In this document: piece by piece, positions 23,915-33,448 of the stretch
Layout: the number at the start of each line of letters is the position of its first letter
Numbering within the stretch: position 1 is the first letter of the stretch
NCBI GenBank assembly: GCA_900766135.1
Contig: CAAFUF010000009.1
Span: forward strand, 1-64,000
DNA length: 64,000 nt
Direction: 5' to 3'
Origin: Paenibacillaceae bacterium
GTDB lineage: Bacteria; Bacillota; Bacilli; Paenibacillales; Paenibacillaceae
Position numbers and translations under genes: made by a program
The notes under the pieces: model-generated
The model's input: the letters and a program-made list of their open reading frames with translations, nothing else
What the model was told of the DNA's origin: nothing
The model's database searches: none

Positions 23915-26149
23915 ATGCCGGTGTTTCAACGGAACCGCTCGGAGCAAGGGGCGGTCACGGTATTTTTCATCGTGATTTTTGCCGCGGTGTTTGCATTCGT
24001 CGCCCTGTTTATTGATTTTGCCCGAATGTTCGCTTTGCAGGCCCAGGCGGAGGCTTTGGCGCATGCGGCTTCAAGGTCCGTTCTATCCGCTTACGACCGT
24101 GAGCTGGCAGAACGGTACGGCTTGTTTGCCTACGGCCAAACCGACGGGAATTATATCATGTCGAAGGTGCTTCAGGACCAGTTCGAGCTGGTAAGGCGCA
24201 GTGAGGGCCTCCCTTTGCTGGGGGGCCAACTGGATTCCTCTTCCGTCGAATTGCTGCGTCCTATCGGAACCTATCCGGCGTTCGAGCAGCAGATTCGCGA
24301 GCAAATGAAATACCGGGCGCCGATCGACGTCGCCATCGAGCTGCTAAACCGCTTCAAACCGATGGCGGGAGTAATGAAGGAAACCTCGAATACCGTGGAT
24401 TTGTTGGGGAAATTGCAGAAACTGTACGACCGGCGGGAAGCCAAGCTGGACGAGCTGCTGGAGAAACAGCGGCAAGCGGCCGAAACGGTGAAGCCTTTTG
24501 CGGAAGTATTGTCAGGGGGAGGCGGCGGGATCCGCGATGGAGCCAGGAACGAAAGCATCCTTTCGCTGGCCGATGCCGCGGCTGAATATCCAGGTTATGT
24601 GAGCAAAGTCGGGGCGGATGCGGGCAAGGAACCCGCGGATCGGATGTATACGGCGGAAATCAGCCGGTACCGTTCCGAAACCGGCGGGTTGTTTGACGAA
24701 CTGAACCGGGATCATCTTGCCGCGGAGCAAAAGCATGCCTTGCATCTGCCGCAGGCGCAGGCTCTGCTTGAGGAGGTGCGGCAGATTAATGAACAGATGC
24801 GGCAAACGATCGAGGAAGCGGAGCGGCGTCCGGAGCAGGCAGGTTATAACGAAGTGGCCGCCGGAACGAGCACCCGCGGGGGCAGTCCCGGTCCGGTCGG
24901 CGAAGGCAACGTTCTCGCCGATATTCGGGCACAAGCCGGTTCCCTCCTGTTGCCCGAGGAGACGTTTACCGGCCTAGCTGCGGATATCAATCGGCAGACG
25001 GCCGCATTTGCCGGGCTTCGGAACGCCGGAAGCTCGCTGCTGACGCAAGCCGGATCCGTGGCAGCCGCGACGGCCTCGTCGATGTCCTTCGCTTCGGGCG
25101 TAAACAGCGCCGTCCGGGCGTGCGAAACTTATTTGCATCAGTTCGTCGCCCCTGGACCGGACAATGTCCTGGAGGCGAGCGCCCGTAGGCTGGAAGCCCA
25201 CCGAGCCTCCGACAAGGAGCGGAAGGCGACGGAGCAAGCGGCAAGCACCAAACTAAAGGATGCCGCCGGTTGGATCCGGGAAATCGAACAGCTTAGGAAC
25301 GGATTGAACGAATACCAAACGAAGTTCGATCAACTGGAGGAGAAAATGGAGGCGAACCGTTCATTGAACCGTTCCGTTGCCGACGAGAAGTCGACTTCAG
25401 CGGCCTTAAGCGACGACCCCAGCGAGGCGGGACGGGACTCCATGGCTAGCATGGACGGGCTATATGGCGGTTTGGCGGGACTGATGAGCGGTATGTCGGA
25501 TTCCGTCTATCAAATGGAATACGTTGCTAGTTATTTTCGCTTCGTGGATGTCAGCGCTTTGAGCGGACTGCTTGAAGGCAAAGGCCAATCGGACAAGCTG
25601 GAAGCGATCCGCGGGCAACTGGCGCCGGAACGCCAAGAGGTCGAATACATCTTGTACGGGGCTCATCATCCGGGAGGAAATATCGCGGCGGCGTTTGGGG
25701 AGATTTTTGCCATGCGGCTGGCGATCCGGACGATGGAGGGCTTTAGCAAAAACGCGGCCAAAGGGAATCCGCTGCTGGTCTTTGCGGCGGCGCTCCTTTA
25801 CGGGGTGCAGCACGCGATGCAGGATATGCTTGCCTTAACCCGGGAAGGAAAGATCCAATTGAGCGATTATCTCAAGGTCGATCTGACCTATCGGGATCAT
25901 CTCCGGTTGTTTCTGCTGCTGCATGGCCGCAGCGAAAAACGGTTGTCGCGAATGCTGGCCGTCATCTCGACGAATACCGGAGTCGATCCGGCGGAGCGGG
26001 CCACTTACGCCAAAGGGAAGGTGACGGTGGCGATGCCGTTATGGTTTATGCCCGGAGTGTGCAAAGCGCTGGGGAAGGCTGGCGTCGTGAAAGGAAACGT
26101 GGAAGGAAGCCGGTATTATGCTGCCAAGCAAGCGGATTTTTCGTATTAA
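23915..26149 (+). CDS. TadG-like large surface protein (DUF5702-type)
   Basis: 744 aa. One N-terminal membrane helix (about 13-35, QGAVTVFFIVIFAAVFAFVA) carries the TadG-type motif. Residues 60-110 contain RSVLSAYDRELAERYGLFAY. Long Glu/Gln/Arg-rich stretches at about 200-360 and 440-520 are likely coiled coils. The C-terminal domain (KVDLTYRDHLRLFLLLHG) matches my memory of DUF5702 proteins in Gram-positive Tad loci. The ATG at 23915 has AAAGGAGGCGG. A longer frame from 23771 is an overlap artefact. Probably an outward-facing pilus scaffold. Confidence 0.75.
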   Translation: MPVFQRNRSEQGAVTVFFIVIFAAVFAFVALFIDFARMFALQAQAEALAHAASRSVLSAYDRELAERYGLFAYGQTDGNYIMSKVLQDQFELVRRSEGLPLLGGQLDSSSVELLRPIGTYPAFEQQIREQMKYRAPIDVAIELLNRFKPMAGVMKETSNTVDLLGKLQKLYDRREAKLDELLEKQRQAAETVKPFAEVLSGGGGGIRDGARNESILSLADAAAEYPGYVSKVGADAGKEPADRMYTAEISRYRSETGGLFDELNRDHLAAEQKHALHLPQAQALLEEVRQINEQMRQTIEEAERRPEQAGYNEVAAGTSTRGGSPGPVGEGNVLADIRAQAGSLLLPEETFTGLAADINRQTAAFAGLRNAGSSLLTQAGSVAAATASSMSFASGVNSAVRACETYLHQFVAPGPDNVLEASARRLEAHRASDKERKATEQAASTKLKDAAGWIREIEQLRNGLNEYQTKFDQLEEKMEANRSLNRSVADEKSTSAALSDDPSEAGRDSMASMDGLYGGLAGLMSGMSDSVYQMEYVASYFRFVDVSALSGLLEGKGQSDKLEAIRGQLAPERQEVEYILYGAHHPGGNIAAAFGEIFAMRLAIRTMEGFSKNAAKGNPLLVFAAALLYGVQHAMQDMLALTREGKIQLSDYLKVDLTYRDHLRLFLLLHGRSEKRLSRMLAVISTNTGVDPAERATYAKGKVTVAMPLWFMPGVCKALGKAGVVKGNVEGSRYYAAKQADFSY

Positions 26150-27194
26150 GGGACCGAAGTACCGTCGTTATCTGAACAAGGGGGCTGAAGGCAGCATTAC
26201 CCTGGAGGCTGCCTTGATTACTCCCGTATTCGTAATGGTCGTGTTCTGGTTTGTATTCCTTGTCCATATGACGCTGCTATCCGGACAACTGCATGCGGCC
26301 GCAGCAAACGCCGTTAAGCAAGTCTCCGCACACATCTACCCGGTGACGATCGCGGTTACGGCCCGGACCGGCGGGCAGCAAGGAACGCCCGTCCCTGCTG
26401 GGGAGTCGGGACAGGGTATTCCGGCGGAGCCCGGGGCGGAAGACTCCGGCAACATGAAGACAACATCGGGGAACGGTCCGTTTTCCTGGCGCATGCCTTC
26501 CCTTTCGCTGGAGGAATGGGCGGGGCAATATGCCGCCAACCTGCCGGCCCCTCTGTCAACATGGGTCACGGATGCCGCGCGCAAAGGTGAGGAGCCGCTG
26601 CAGGAGCTTAAGTCGATTGCGTCGGAGTCCGTATTGGATCCGTTGGTCAAGCCGTTGCTGCGTCCGTTTCTGCAAGGAACCCTGCTGGAGGAAGAACACC
26701 TGCATGTCAGCCGCGTCACGGTCCCGGACTTGAAGACGGGCAAACAGCCTTATTTCGGGCTCGAGGTGAGTTATGAGTTGCCGCTCAAGGTTCCGTTTAC
26801 CGGCCGGCGGATGGTGCTGCAAACGAGGGCGGAGGAGCGGTTATGGATCGGCGATACCGGAGAGCTGGATCCGGGGGCCGGAAGCGGCGAAGGGCAAACC
26901 GGTCAAGCGGCGGTCGTGATCGCCAAGCCCGACCCGGCGTACGCCGGACACCGGGCGACCATACAGGCCCAGGTCGCTCCGGGTTCAAGCGCCAAACTGA
27001 CCGTCTATTACAAAAGCGGAGTCAGCCAAGCGAAATATTTGGGGGAGGCGACGGCGGACGGGCAAGGCTACATCTGCTGGACTTGGCTTGTTGGAGGAAA
27101 CACTACGCCGGGGACGTGGAGTTTCGTAATTGAAACGGAGGAGGGCATGCGCACGACGGACGTGTTTGAGGTGGCAAGCCCGCATTCGGAATAG
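26118..27194 (+). CDS. TadE-like pilus-associated membrane protein
   Basis: 358 aa with a prepilin-like N-terminus (EGSITLEAALITPVFVMVVF, about 25-44) and a large outer domain. The Pro/Gly/Ser-rich linker at about 80-115 and the C-terminal beta-rich part (VTVYYKSGVSQAKYLGEATA) are unusual for a simple TadE and may bind a surface. It overlaps the previous gene by 32 bases with ATG 26118. GAAGGAAG precedes that start inside the upstream gene. Confidence 0.7.
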   Translation: MLPSKRIFRIKGPKYRRYLNKGAEGSITLEAALITPVFVMVVFWFVFLVHMTLLSGQLHAAAANAVKQVSAHIYPVTIAVTARTGGQQGTPVPAGESGQGIPAEPGAEDSGNMKTTSGNGPFSWRMPSLSLEEWAGQYAANLPAPLSTWVTDAARKGEEPLQELKSIASESVLDPLVKPLLRPFLQGTLLEEEHLHVSRVTVPDLKTGKQPYFGLEVSYELPLKVPFTGRRMVLQTRAEERLWIGDTGELDPGAGSGEGQTGQAAVVIAKPDPAYAGHRATIQAQVAPGSSAKLTVYYKSGVSQAKYLGEATADGQGYICWTWLVGGNTTPGTWSFVIETEEGMRTTDVFEVASPHSE

Positions 27195-27210
27195 AAAGGA
27201 AGTGCGAGGA

Positions 27211-27717
27211 TTGTTGATAGAAGTATGGGGTTGTTTTCTGATGCTGCTTGCGGCTTTCGTGACGGATTTGCGGACGATGAAAATTCCTAATGTCATCACG
27301 GTTACGGGAATCTGCACCGGACTGTCTTATCACTTGTTGACGGAAGGTTGGAGGGGCGCCTGGTTCGCTGCATTGGGGGCGGCTACCGGGTTTGGGCTGA
27401 TGTTTGCCCTCTATTTACTGCGCGCGGTCGGAGGCGGCGATGTCAAGCTGTTTGCAGGAATTGGGGCCTGGACGGGCATCGCATTGACTCTATCGACGAT
27501 GATGTATTCGATTTTGGCTGCGGGGTGCATCGGCGTCCTCCTCTTGATCTGGCGCCGTGAGACCGGGGTTCGCCTGTGCCGGATCGCCGGCAGCGTCCTT
27601 GGAGCGGCAGTGCTGCGAAGCACGGCCCCCATTCAGGCGGCTGCCAAAAGCCAACTGCAGTTTCCGTTTATGTTGGCGGTGCTCCCCGGAGCTATGCTGG
27701 CGATCTACTATATGTAA
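27211..27717 (+). CDS. Prepilin peptidase, A24 type (CpaA/TadV)
   Basis: A 168-aa membrane aspartyl protease with about five segments. The catalytic pair is the Asp in FVTDLRTMKIPN (about residue 16-18) and the Asp in GGGDVKLF. It cleaves the Flp pilin and TadE-like leaders. The start is TTG at 27211 (next codon also TTG) behind AAAGGAAG. A start at 27130 would overlap the previous gene by 65 bases and lacks a site. Confidence 0.85.
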   Translation: MLIEVWGCFLMLLAAFVTDLRTMKIPNVITVTGICTGLSYHLLTEGWRGAWFAALGAATGFGLMFALYLLRAVGGGDVKLFAGIGAWTGIALTLSTMMYSILAAGCIGVLLLIWRRETGVRLCRIAGSVLGAAVLRSTAPIQAAAKSQLQFPFMLAVLPGAMLAIYYM

Positions 27718-27737
27718 TGAACGAGGAGGGGCTTCTC

Positions 27738-29480
27738 ATGCCGGAGCTGGTTGCCGATTTTGTCAGGGACGGCGGAACCTATATGATCCTTGAGGCCAAG
27801 GAGGGGCTGAGGTCCGAGCATCTGAACCGCGTTCAGCGCTCCATGCTGGCAGCGGTGTCGGTTCCGAACCTGTTGCGGCTGGATATCCGCGAGATCGATT
27901 ACCGGATCAGCCTGCATTATGACATCACCGGAAAAAGAATGCTGTCCCAATGCCTGCGCAGCGACAAGATCGGCATGCCGGAGTTTTACGGCCTGCTGCT
28001 CCAGGTCGTTGCTGTGCTGGAGGACAGCAAGAGGTACATGCTGTCGCCGTCCGGGTTTCTACTGGATGGAGCGCATATTTTCGTGGAGGAGCCGCTTTCC
28101 ACCGGAACGCTGTATTTTACATACGTCCCGTGGAAGGAAGCGCCGGCCGCTCCCCCGCTATCCCAGACGCTGCTTTCGCTGATGACCCGGCTGCTGACCT
28201 GCGTCGCCCGGGTTGAAGGGGATGGGATCCCTCAACTAGTCCGCTTATGCGGGGATGAGCTTTTCTCTTTGGGAGAACTTAAAAAAATGCTGCTGCGCTT
28301 GTTGTCGGACGATCCGGTTGTCAAGCCGGAGAGCAATGCAGCGGCGACGTGGGGGTGGGGGAAGCAATCGGCCTTGGCCGAAAACGATCCGTCACCACGG
28401 CTTGCGGAACCATCGCCGCCGCCTTCTCGTTCTGTCGTCGTGAAAGAATACTTGCCATTTCGGGAGCCGACGGAATCGGGAGCTTGGGCTGGCGCCGCCG
28501 ATGCCGTTGTCGATCCTGCCGTTAAACGGGAAGAGTGGCCGGGTCTAAGCGAGGAGAAAGCCCGGCGAGAAACGCCGCTAAAGCCGACCTATCTTGTGCT
28601 AGGCCTCCTCCTTGTGGACGCTTTAGGTTGGAAGCTCCTTTACTTTGATCGGCCGGAAACGGTAGGGGGATTGCTAGCTGTGGCGATTACCGTGCTGTTG
28701 GCGATCGCCGGATTTGCGCTGTGGCGCAAGCTTCGCGGCCGCTCCGCTGACTTGGGGGAAGAATCGGACGGAATGTTGCCGGTATCGGAGGGGGCTTCGA
28801 GTCTGGTAGGGATATCGGGCCTGTTAGGGCTATCCGCGGAACGGAACCCGGGCCCTTCGTTCTCCGGCAGGAACGCCGCCGTTTCGGAGCGTTTTGCGTT
28901 CCCGCCCGGGAGATCGCTTGCGCAACCTGCGGATCCGGAGCGTGCAGAACGCGCGGGAAGAGGAAAGACGTCCCCGGAACCACCGACGGACGGGGTACCC
29001 TGGGAAACGTACGCATCGAGGACGGAGTTTTCGTACGGGGAGCGGGAGTCGGCAGCCGCGAGTGAACCCGACCTTCATCCCGAACCCGAAGCGATGGCGT
29101 CACCGCCCACGGTGCTGCTGAGCCGGTCCATGCTCCAAGGACAGGACCCACCGCTGATCGCCCGCCCTCCGCGTTATTATCTAGAGCGGTATGAGTCCGC
29201 CGGCAGCGTGCCGGAACGGATTCAGCTGGCGTCAGGAAGCTTCGTCATCGGACGCTCTGAGGAGATCGCTCAATATGTAGAAAATACGACAGGCGTATCC
29301 CGTGCCCATGTGGAGATTTTGGTCACCTCGCGCGGCTGCCAACTCAAGGATCTCGGATCGAAAAACGGAACCCGGTTGAACGGGGAGAGCGTGGCGCCTT
29401 ATAAAGAATATCCGCTACAGGCGGACGACGTGTTTATCTTGGCGGAAACGCGCTATAAATTCGGAGAGGAAGTTTCATGA
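27738..29480 (+). CDS. FHA-domain membrane protein (DUF6382-like), Tad operon
   Basis: 580 aa. The N-terminal domain (about 1-190) resembles DUF6382. A Pro-rich linker follows, then two membrane helices (about 283-303 and 310-331) and a Ser/Pro/Glu-rich linker. The C-terminal FHA domain is at about 490-575, with GRSEEI and SRAHVEI carrying the phosphothreonine-binding Arg and Ser, and LGSKNGT after. It suggests control of the pilus by a Ser/Thr kinase. ATG 27738 follows GAGGAGGGG; ATG 27717 overlaps the previous stop but has no site. Last gene of the operon. Confidence 0.75.
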   Translation: MPELVADFVRDGGTYMILEAKEGLRSEHLNRVQRSMLAAVSVPNLLRLDIREIDYRISLHYDITGKRMLSQCLRSDKIGMPEFYGLLLQVVAVLEDSKRYMLSPSGFLLDGAHIFVEEPLSTGTLYFTYVPWKEAPAAPPLSQTLLSLMTRLLTCVARVEGDGIPQLVRLCGDELFSLGELKKMLLRLLSDDPVVKPESNAAATWGWGKQSALAENDPSPRLAEPSPPPSRSVVVKEYLPFREPTESGAWAGAADAVVDPAVKREEWPGLSEEKARRETPLKPTYLVLGLLLVDALGWKLLYFDRPETVGGLLAVAITVLLAIAGFALWRKLRGRSADLGEESDGMLPVSEGASSLVGISGLLGLSAERNPGPSFSGRNAAVSERFAFPPGRSLAQPADPERAERAGRGKTSPEPPTDGVPWETYASRTEFSYGERESAAASEPDLHPEPEAMASPPTVLLSRSMLQGQDPPLIARPPRYYLERYESAGSVPERIQLASGSFVIGRSEEIAQYVENTTGVSRAHVEILVTSRGCQLKDLGSKNGTRLNGESVAPYKEYPLQADDVFILAETRYKFGEEVS

Positions 29481-29571
29481 CATCGGTTTTGGGGAAAGCT
29501 GACGCCTGCGCTTGACCGGTAAATTATCGATCAAATTTGAAATGGCCGTAGATTCTCGCCGGAAAAGCAGG

Positions 29572-29598
29572 TATAATGAACGAGAATGATTCTCAATT
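29572..29598 (+). promoter_or_regulatory. Promoter with Fur-like box
   Basis: TATAAT (29572-29577) is followed by the near-perfect palindrome GAGAATGATTCTC (29582-29594), which matches the core of Fur/iron boxes. The -35 is weak. Iron-dependent repression of the downstream permeases is inferred. Confidence 0.65.
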
Positions 29599-29651
29599 AC
29601 ATATTCCATGCTCTTATTTTCAGCAAAATTGATTAAAGGATGGTTCTCGAC

Positions 29652-30689
29652 ATGTCGGCAATAACCCAATCGACCAAACCCCGCTTGCGTTCCCGTCCGC
29701 TTGCGGCAACTTTGATTTTGTTCGGCGGCGCGGCGCTGCTGCTGTTTGCCATCAGTCTCTCGATTTCCGTCGGGGCGGCGGACATTAAACTCTCTACTGT
29801 CTGGGACGCGTTGTTCCACTTTCAGGCGGAGCAAACCCAGCATCAAATCATCATGGAACTGCGGCTCCCGCGCGCCCTGGCGGCTGCCTTGATCGGCGCG
29901 GCGCTGGCGGTGGCCGGGGCGATCATGCAAGGGATGACCCGCAACCCGATGGCCGATTCCGGCTTATTGGGGCTCAATTCGGGTGCCGGCTTGGCCCTGG
30001 CCGTTTGTTTCGCTTTGATGCCGGGAACCTCGTTCCTGCTGACGATGTTCTATTCGTTTATCGGGGCGGGACTCGGTGCCGGGCTCGTATTTGGCATCGG
30101 TTCCTTGTCCAAGGGGGGGATGTCCCCGGTCAGATTGACGTTGGCGGGCGCGGCCGTCAGCATGCTGCTCACCGCGATCAGCGAAGGAATCGCGATTTAT
30201 TTCAAGATCGGACAGGATCTTGCTTTCTGGTACGCCGGCGCGATCGCCGGCGCCAACTGGCTGCAAATCAAGCTGATCTCGCCCTGGGTGTTCGCAGGGT
30301 TATTCTGCGCGCTGTTGTTGTCCAAATCGATTACCCTGCTGAGTCTTGGCGAAGAGGTGGCGACCGGTCTGGGCCAAAGAACTCGCCTAATCAAGGTGCT
30401 TGGCATGATCATCGTATTAGTCCTGGCCGGCAGTGCCGTTTCGATTGTCGGAGCCATCGGTTTCGTTGGCTTGATGGTTCCACACGTCGCCCGTTTTCTC
30501 GTCGGCGTCGATTACCGCTGGGTCATCCCGTCCTCGGCGCTGCTGGGCAGTTTGCTGATGGTGTTTGCGGATATTTTGGCGCGGATGGTTCATCCGCCTC
30601 ATGAAACGCCGATCGGCGCTTTGATCGCCGTCATCGGGGTACCTTTCTTCCTCTACCTCGCCATGAAGCAGAAGGGGGGATTGGAATGA
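29652..30689 (+). CDS. FecCD-family siderophore ABC permease
   Basis: A 345-aa inner membrane protein with about nine to ten segments. RLPRALAAALIGAALAVAGA and MQGMTRNPMADSGLLG are FecCD signatures, and IGFVGLMVPHVARFLVG near residue 275-291 is the ATPase-contact region. It imports ferric siderophores. ATG 29652 lies 8 bases past AAGGATGG; ATG 29640 is an alternative with the site overlapping it. Overlaps the second permease by 4 bases. Confidence 0.85.
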   Translation: MSAITQSTKPRLRSRPLAATLILFGGAALLLFAISLSISVGAADIKLSTVWDALFHFQAEQTQHQIIMELRLPRALAAALIGAALAVAGAIMQGMTRNPMADSGLLGLNSGAGLALAVCFALMPGTSFLLTMFYSFIGAGLGAGLVFGIGSLSKGGMSPVRLTLAGAAVSMLLTAISEGIAIYFKIGQDLAFWYAGAIAGANWLQIKLISPWVFAGLFCALLLSKSITLLSLGEEVATGLGQRTRLIKVLGMIIVLVLAGSAVSIVGAIGFVGLMVPHVARFLVGVDYRWVIPSSALLGSLLMVFADILARMVHPPHETPIGALIAVIGVPFFLYLAMKQKGGLE

Positions 30690-31720
30690 ACCGCATCGAA
30701 GCTCCCTTGCATTTGCGGCAAAAAGCCCGCAAGGCTTATATCGTGATGACCGTGTTTGCGCTGTTGATCCTCGCGGTATTCATCTTTAGCATGAATACCG
30801 GGTTTATCCGGCTGTCGCCGCTCGACGTGTTCAAGACGCTCTTGGGTCTCGGGACCGATAAACAAGAGCTGATTCTATACGAATTCCGTTTGCCGCGGAT
30901 CGTGATTTCCGTCCTGATCGGAATGGGAATGGCGATCGCCGGCTGTATCTTCCAAGGCATCGCGCGTAACCCGCTGGCCGATCCCGGCGTGCTGGGCATC
31001 AATGCCGGAGCCGGCTTGGCGGTAACGCTGTTTATTTCGTTTTACCCCACAACAGCCAGTGCGCCCGTGTATCTGATGCCGGTATTGGCGCTCCTTGGAG
31101 CAGCCGGGGCGGCGACCTTGATCTATGTGCTTTCCTTCAAAAAAAATTACGGGTTGCTTCCGATCCGGATGGTGCTGGTCGGGATCGCGGTGGCCGCGGG
31201 CATCAACGCGGCGATGATCGTGCTGCAGCTGCGGCTGCGTCCGGAGAACTTCCAGATGCTGCAGGTCTGGCTGGTCGGCAGCATCTGGGGCACGTCGTGG
31301 AAGTACGTGCTGGCGCTGCTGCCTTGGCTGATCGTGTTGCTGCCTTACGTGTTCCTGAAGGCCCGCGCGCTCAATGTGCTCAACCTGGGCGATCAAACCG
31401 CGACCGGCCTTGGCACCCCGCTGGAGCGTTCCCGTTTTGGCCTTTTGGCGGCTGCGGTCGGCTTGACCGGCGCCTGCGTCGCGGTGGGCGGCGGCATCTC
31501 CTTCGTCGGGTTGATCGCACCGCATTTGGCTCGCCGTTTGGTCGGACCCAAGCACGAGTATTTGCTCCCGGCCTCCGCGCTGGCCGGCGGTCTGCTCGTC
31601 ATCCTGGGCGACACGCTGGGCCGCTGGGTGCTGCAACCGGCCGAGATCCCGACGGGGATCGTTGTGGCGATCATCGGCGCGCCGTATTTCTTATATTTGT
31701 TGACGAAGTCCCGAGTGTAG
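30686..31720 (+). CDS. FecCD-family siderophore ABC permease, second subunit
   Basis: 344 aa with the same fold and signatures (RLPRIVISVLIGMGMAIAGC, FQGIARNPLADPGVLG, ISFVGLIAPHLARRLVGP). It forms a heterodimer with the preceding permease, as in the FeuB/FeuC and YfiZ/YfhA pairs. No binding protein or ATPase gene is beside it. In Bacillus such pairs share the ATPase YusV/FpbN-type elsewhere. A strong terminator follows. Confidence 0.85.
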   Translation: MNRIEAPLHLRQKARKAYIVMTVFALLILAVFIFSMNTGFIRLSPLDVFKTLLGLGTDKQELILYEFRLPRIVISVLIGMGMAIAGCIFQGIARNPLADPGVLGINAGAGLAVTLFISFYPTTASAPVYLMPVLALLGAAGAATLIYVLSFKKNYGLLPIRMVLVGIAVAAGINAAMIVLQLRLRPENFQMLQVWLVGSIWGTSWKYVLALLPWLIVLLPYVFLKARALNVLNLGDQTATGLGTPLERSRFGLLAAAVGLTGACVAVGGGISFVGLIAPHLARRLVGPKHEYLLPASALAGGLLVILGDTLGRWVLQPAEIPTGIVVAIIGAPYFLYLLTKSRV

Positions 31721-31743
31721 TTTCAGGCAAGAGATTCATGACG

Positions 31744-31785
31744 ACGGCCCGGAGACTGGGATATCCAGCGCTCCGGGCCGTTTTT
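31744..31785. terminator. Bidirectional terminator between siderophore permease and TIGR01777 genes
   Basis: ACGGCCCGGAG (31744-31754) pairs perfectly with CTCCGGGCCGT (31771-31781), followed by TTTTT. The genes on both sides converge on it. Confidence 0.9.
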
Positions 31786-31792
31786 GAGTTGG

Positions 31793-32716
31793 TCATGACT
31801 TCAGGTCGGCGACTGCCGATTCCAAATCGGGGAAAGCAAAAGCAAATCCCGCATCAAGCGCGGCACGGGGGACAACCTTCTGCCCGGTGAGCAGCAGCGA
31901 CATTTCCCCCAGCACGGCTCGAAGCGCCGCTGCCGGCAGCGGCAGCCAGAAGGGGCGGCGATGCACGCGGCATACGGTGCGGCCGAATTCAAGGTTCGTG
32001 GCCGGCTGCGGACTCACCGCGTTTACCGGGCCGCGAACTTCCGGATGCGTTGCACAGTAATCGATCAGCCTTACTATGTCCTGAAGATGAATCCACGGGA
32101 CCCATTGCTTGCCGCTGCCGGTGTTGCCTCCGATGCCGAGCAAATAGGGGAGGCGCATCAACGGATACGCGCCGCCGCCTAACCCCAGCACAACCCCGGT
32201 CCGCAGTTTGACTAAGCGGACTCCGCGGAATTCCCGGTCTGCCGTATCCTCCCAAGCCGAAGTGACCTCGGCGAGAAAATCGGGGGGAGGCGAGGGGACC
32301 GCCGAACTCTCATCAAACTCTTCCGTGAAAGAGGTGCCGTAGATGCCAACCGCAGAGCCCTGCAAGATCACCTCGGGCTTCCGGTCCATCCGTTCAACGG
32401 CGCGGGCAACCGTCCGGGTGGACTCCAGGCGGGACTCCAGAATCCGCTGTTTGGCCGCTCTCGACCATCGCTGATTCAGCGATGCTCCGGCCAGATTCAC
32501 GATCGTCGACACGCCATCCAGCCGCGACGGGGGGCTTTCAAGCTCCGCCCAAGTGACGGTGGTAAGCAAAGCCTCGGAAGCGGCAGCCTCCCCCAGCCAG
32601 CGGGGGCCCCCGCCATTCCCCCGCGTGACGATCAACACCTCATGCCCTTGGCTCAGCCAAAACTCGGTCAGCGCCCGGCCGATAAACCCCGATCCCCCGA
32701 AGATGGCTGTTTTCAT
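31793..32716 (-). CDS. TIGR01777-family NAD(P)-binding epimerase-like protein
   Basis: A 307-aa extended short-chain dehydrogenase (YfhF type). GGSGFIG at residues 7-13 binds the dinucleotide, and DUF1731 makes up the C-terminal about 50 residues (AALRAVLGEMSLLLTGQKVVP). The family's reaction is not known. ATG 32716 has AAAGGAGG upstream; a start at 32740 adds 8 residues including that site. The upstream neighbour is divergent in function. Confidence 0.85.
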   Translation of the reverse strand: MKTAIFGGSGFIGRALTEFWLSQGHEVLIVTRGNGGGPRWLGEAAASEALLTTVTWAELESPPSRLDGVSTIVNLAGASLNQRWSRAAKQRILESRLESTRTVARAVERMDRKPEVILQGSAVGIYGTSFTEEFDESSAVPSPPPDFLAEVTSAWEDTADREFRGVRLVKLRTGVVLGLGGGAYPLMRLPYLLGIGGNTGSGKQWVPWIHLQDIVRLIDYCATHPEVRGPVNAVSPQPATNLEFGRTVCRVHRRPFWLPLPAAALRAVLGEMSLLLTGQKVVPRAALDAGFAFAFPDLESAVADLKS

Positions 32717-32741
32717 GCAACCGAATCCTCCTTTACGCAAA

Positions 32742-32785
32742 ACATCCGGCTGCCTATAGTGCGAGACAAGGAGCCGGATGTATTT
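32742..32785 (-). terminator. Terminator of the DUF2621 gene
   Basis: ACATCCGGCT (32742-32751) pairs with AGCCGGATGT (32772-32781). Reading leftward it is followed by TTTT. It separates the DUF2621 gene from the TIGR01777 gene. Confidence 0.75.
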
Positions 32786-32798
32786 CGCGCAATTTCAT

Positions 32799-33266
32799 TT
32801 ATTTGTTCATCAAATGCCGGTAAGGCCGGTAATCGATCTGGTTTTTCTCCAGGAACTTGACGAGGAACTTGTTGTCGCGTTTCGGCGTCGCTACGATATA
32901 TCCTCGGATGCAGTGTTCCTGCGTGACTTCGGAAGCCTTCTCCTGGAGCGCGATTTTGCCGATCTCCGCGGCGATCGAATGCCTGGCGATATCGCGGAAC
33001 GGCCCCGGCACGGGTTCGACCAGCCGGTCGAGGAACGCTTTCGCTTCGTCCGTCCAGAGATGACGGCTTTGCTCGACCCAATGATTCTGCCAGTCCAGCT
33101 TCGACATGCCGTCAGCCTTCGGGAGCACCTTCAAAAATTTGCGGAACATAAAGAAGCCGCCGATCGCCATCATGCCAAGCAGCACGAAACCCCAGAACGC
33201 GATGCTGTTCATAAACCAGCGATTCGGGCCTTGGGCGGTCAGTATGTAAACGGTAGATTGCAGCAC
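32799..33266 (-). CDS. DUF2621-family membrane protein (YneK-like)
   Basis: 155 aa. One membrane helix at about residues 21-41 (SIAFWGFVLLGMMAIGGFFM) is followed by a soluble domain of about 110 residues (WTDEAKAFLDRLVEPVPG). It matches the DUF2621 family, which includes Bacillus YneK near tkt. Role unknown. The start is GTG at 33266 behind GAGGTGATG. Its presence about 3 kb from tkt is a possible synteny remnant. Confidence 0.75.
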   Translation of the reverse strand: MLQSTVYILTAQGPNRWFMNSIAFWGFVLLGMMAIGGFFMFRKFLKVLPKADGMSKLDWQNHWVEQSRHLWTDEAKAFLDRLVEPVPGPFRDIARHSIAAEIGKIALQEKASEVTQEHCIRGYIVATPKRDNKFLVKFLEKNQIDYRPYRHLMNK

Positions 33267-33448
33267 GATTCATCACCTCGGTACGGATTTCGCTTTTCGC
33301 TAAAAATTCGGATATTATGATAGTAGAAATTGAATCTTTCAAATCTGAGATAATCTGCTAAAATTATACCTTATTTCTTTATTTATTTCAGCATTCAAGC
33401 TAAAATAGGTTTGTTTAGCGATTTAATGTCCAAAAGGGGGAAAACACC

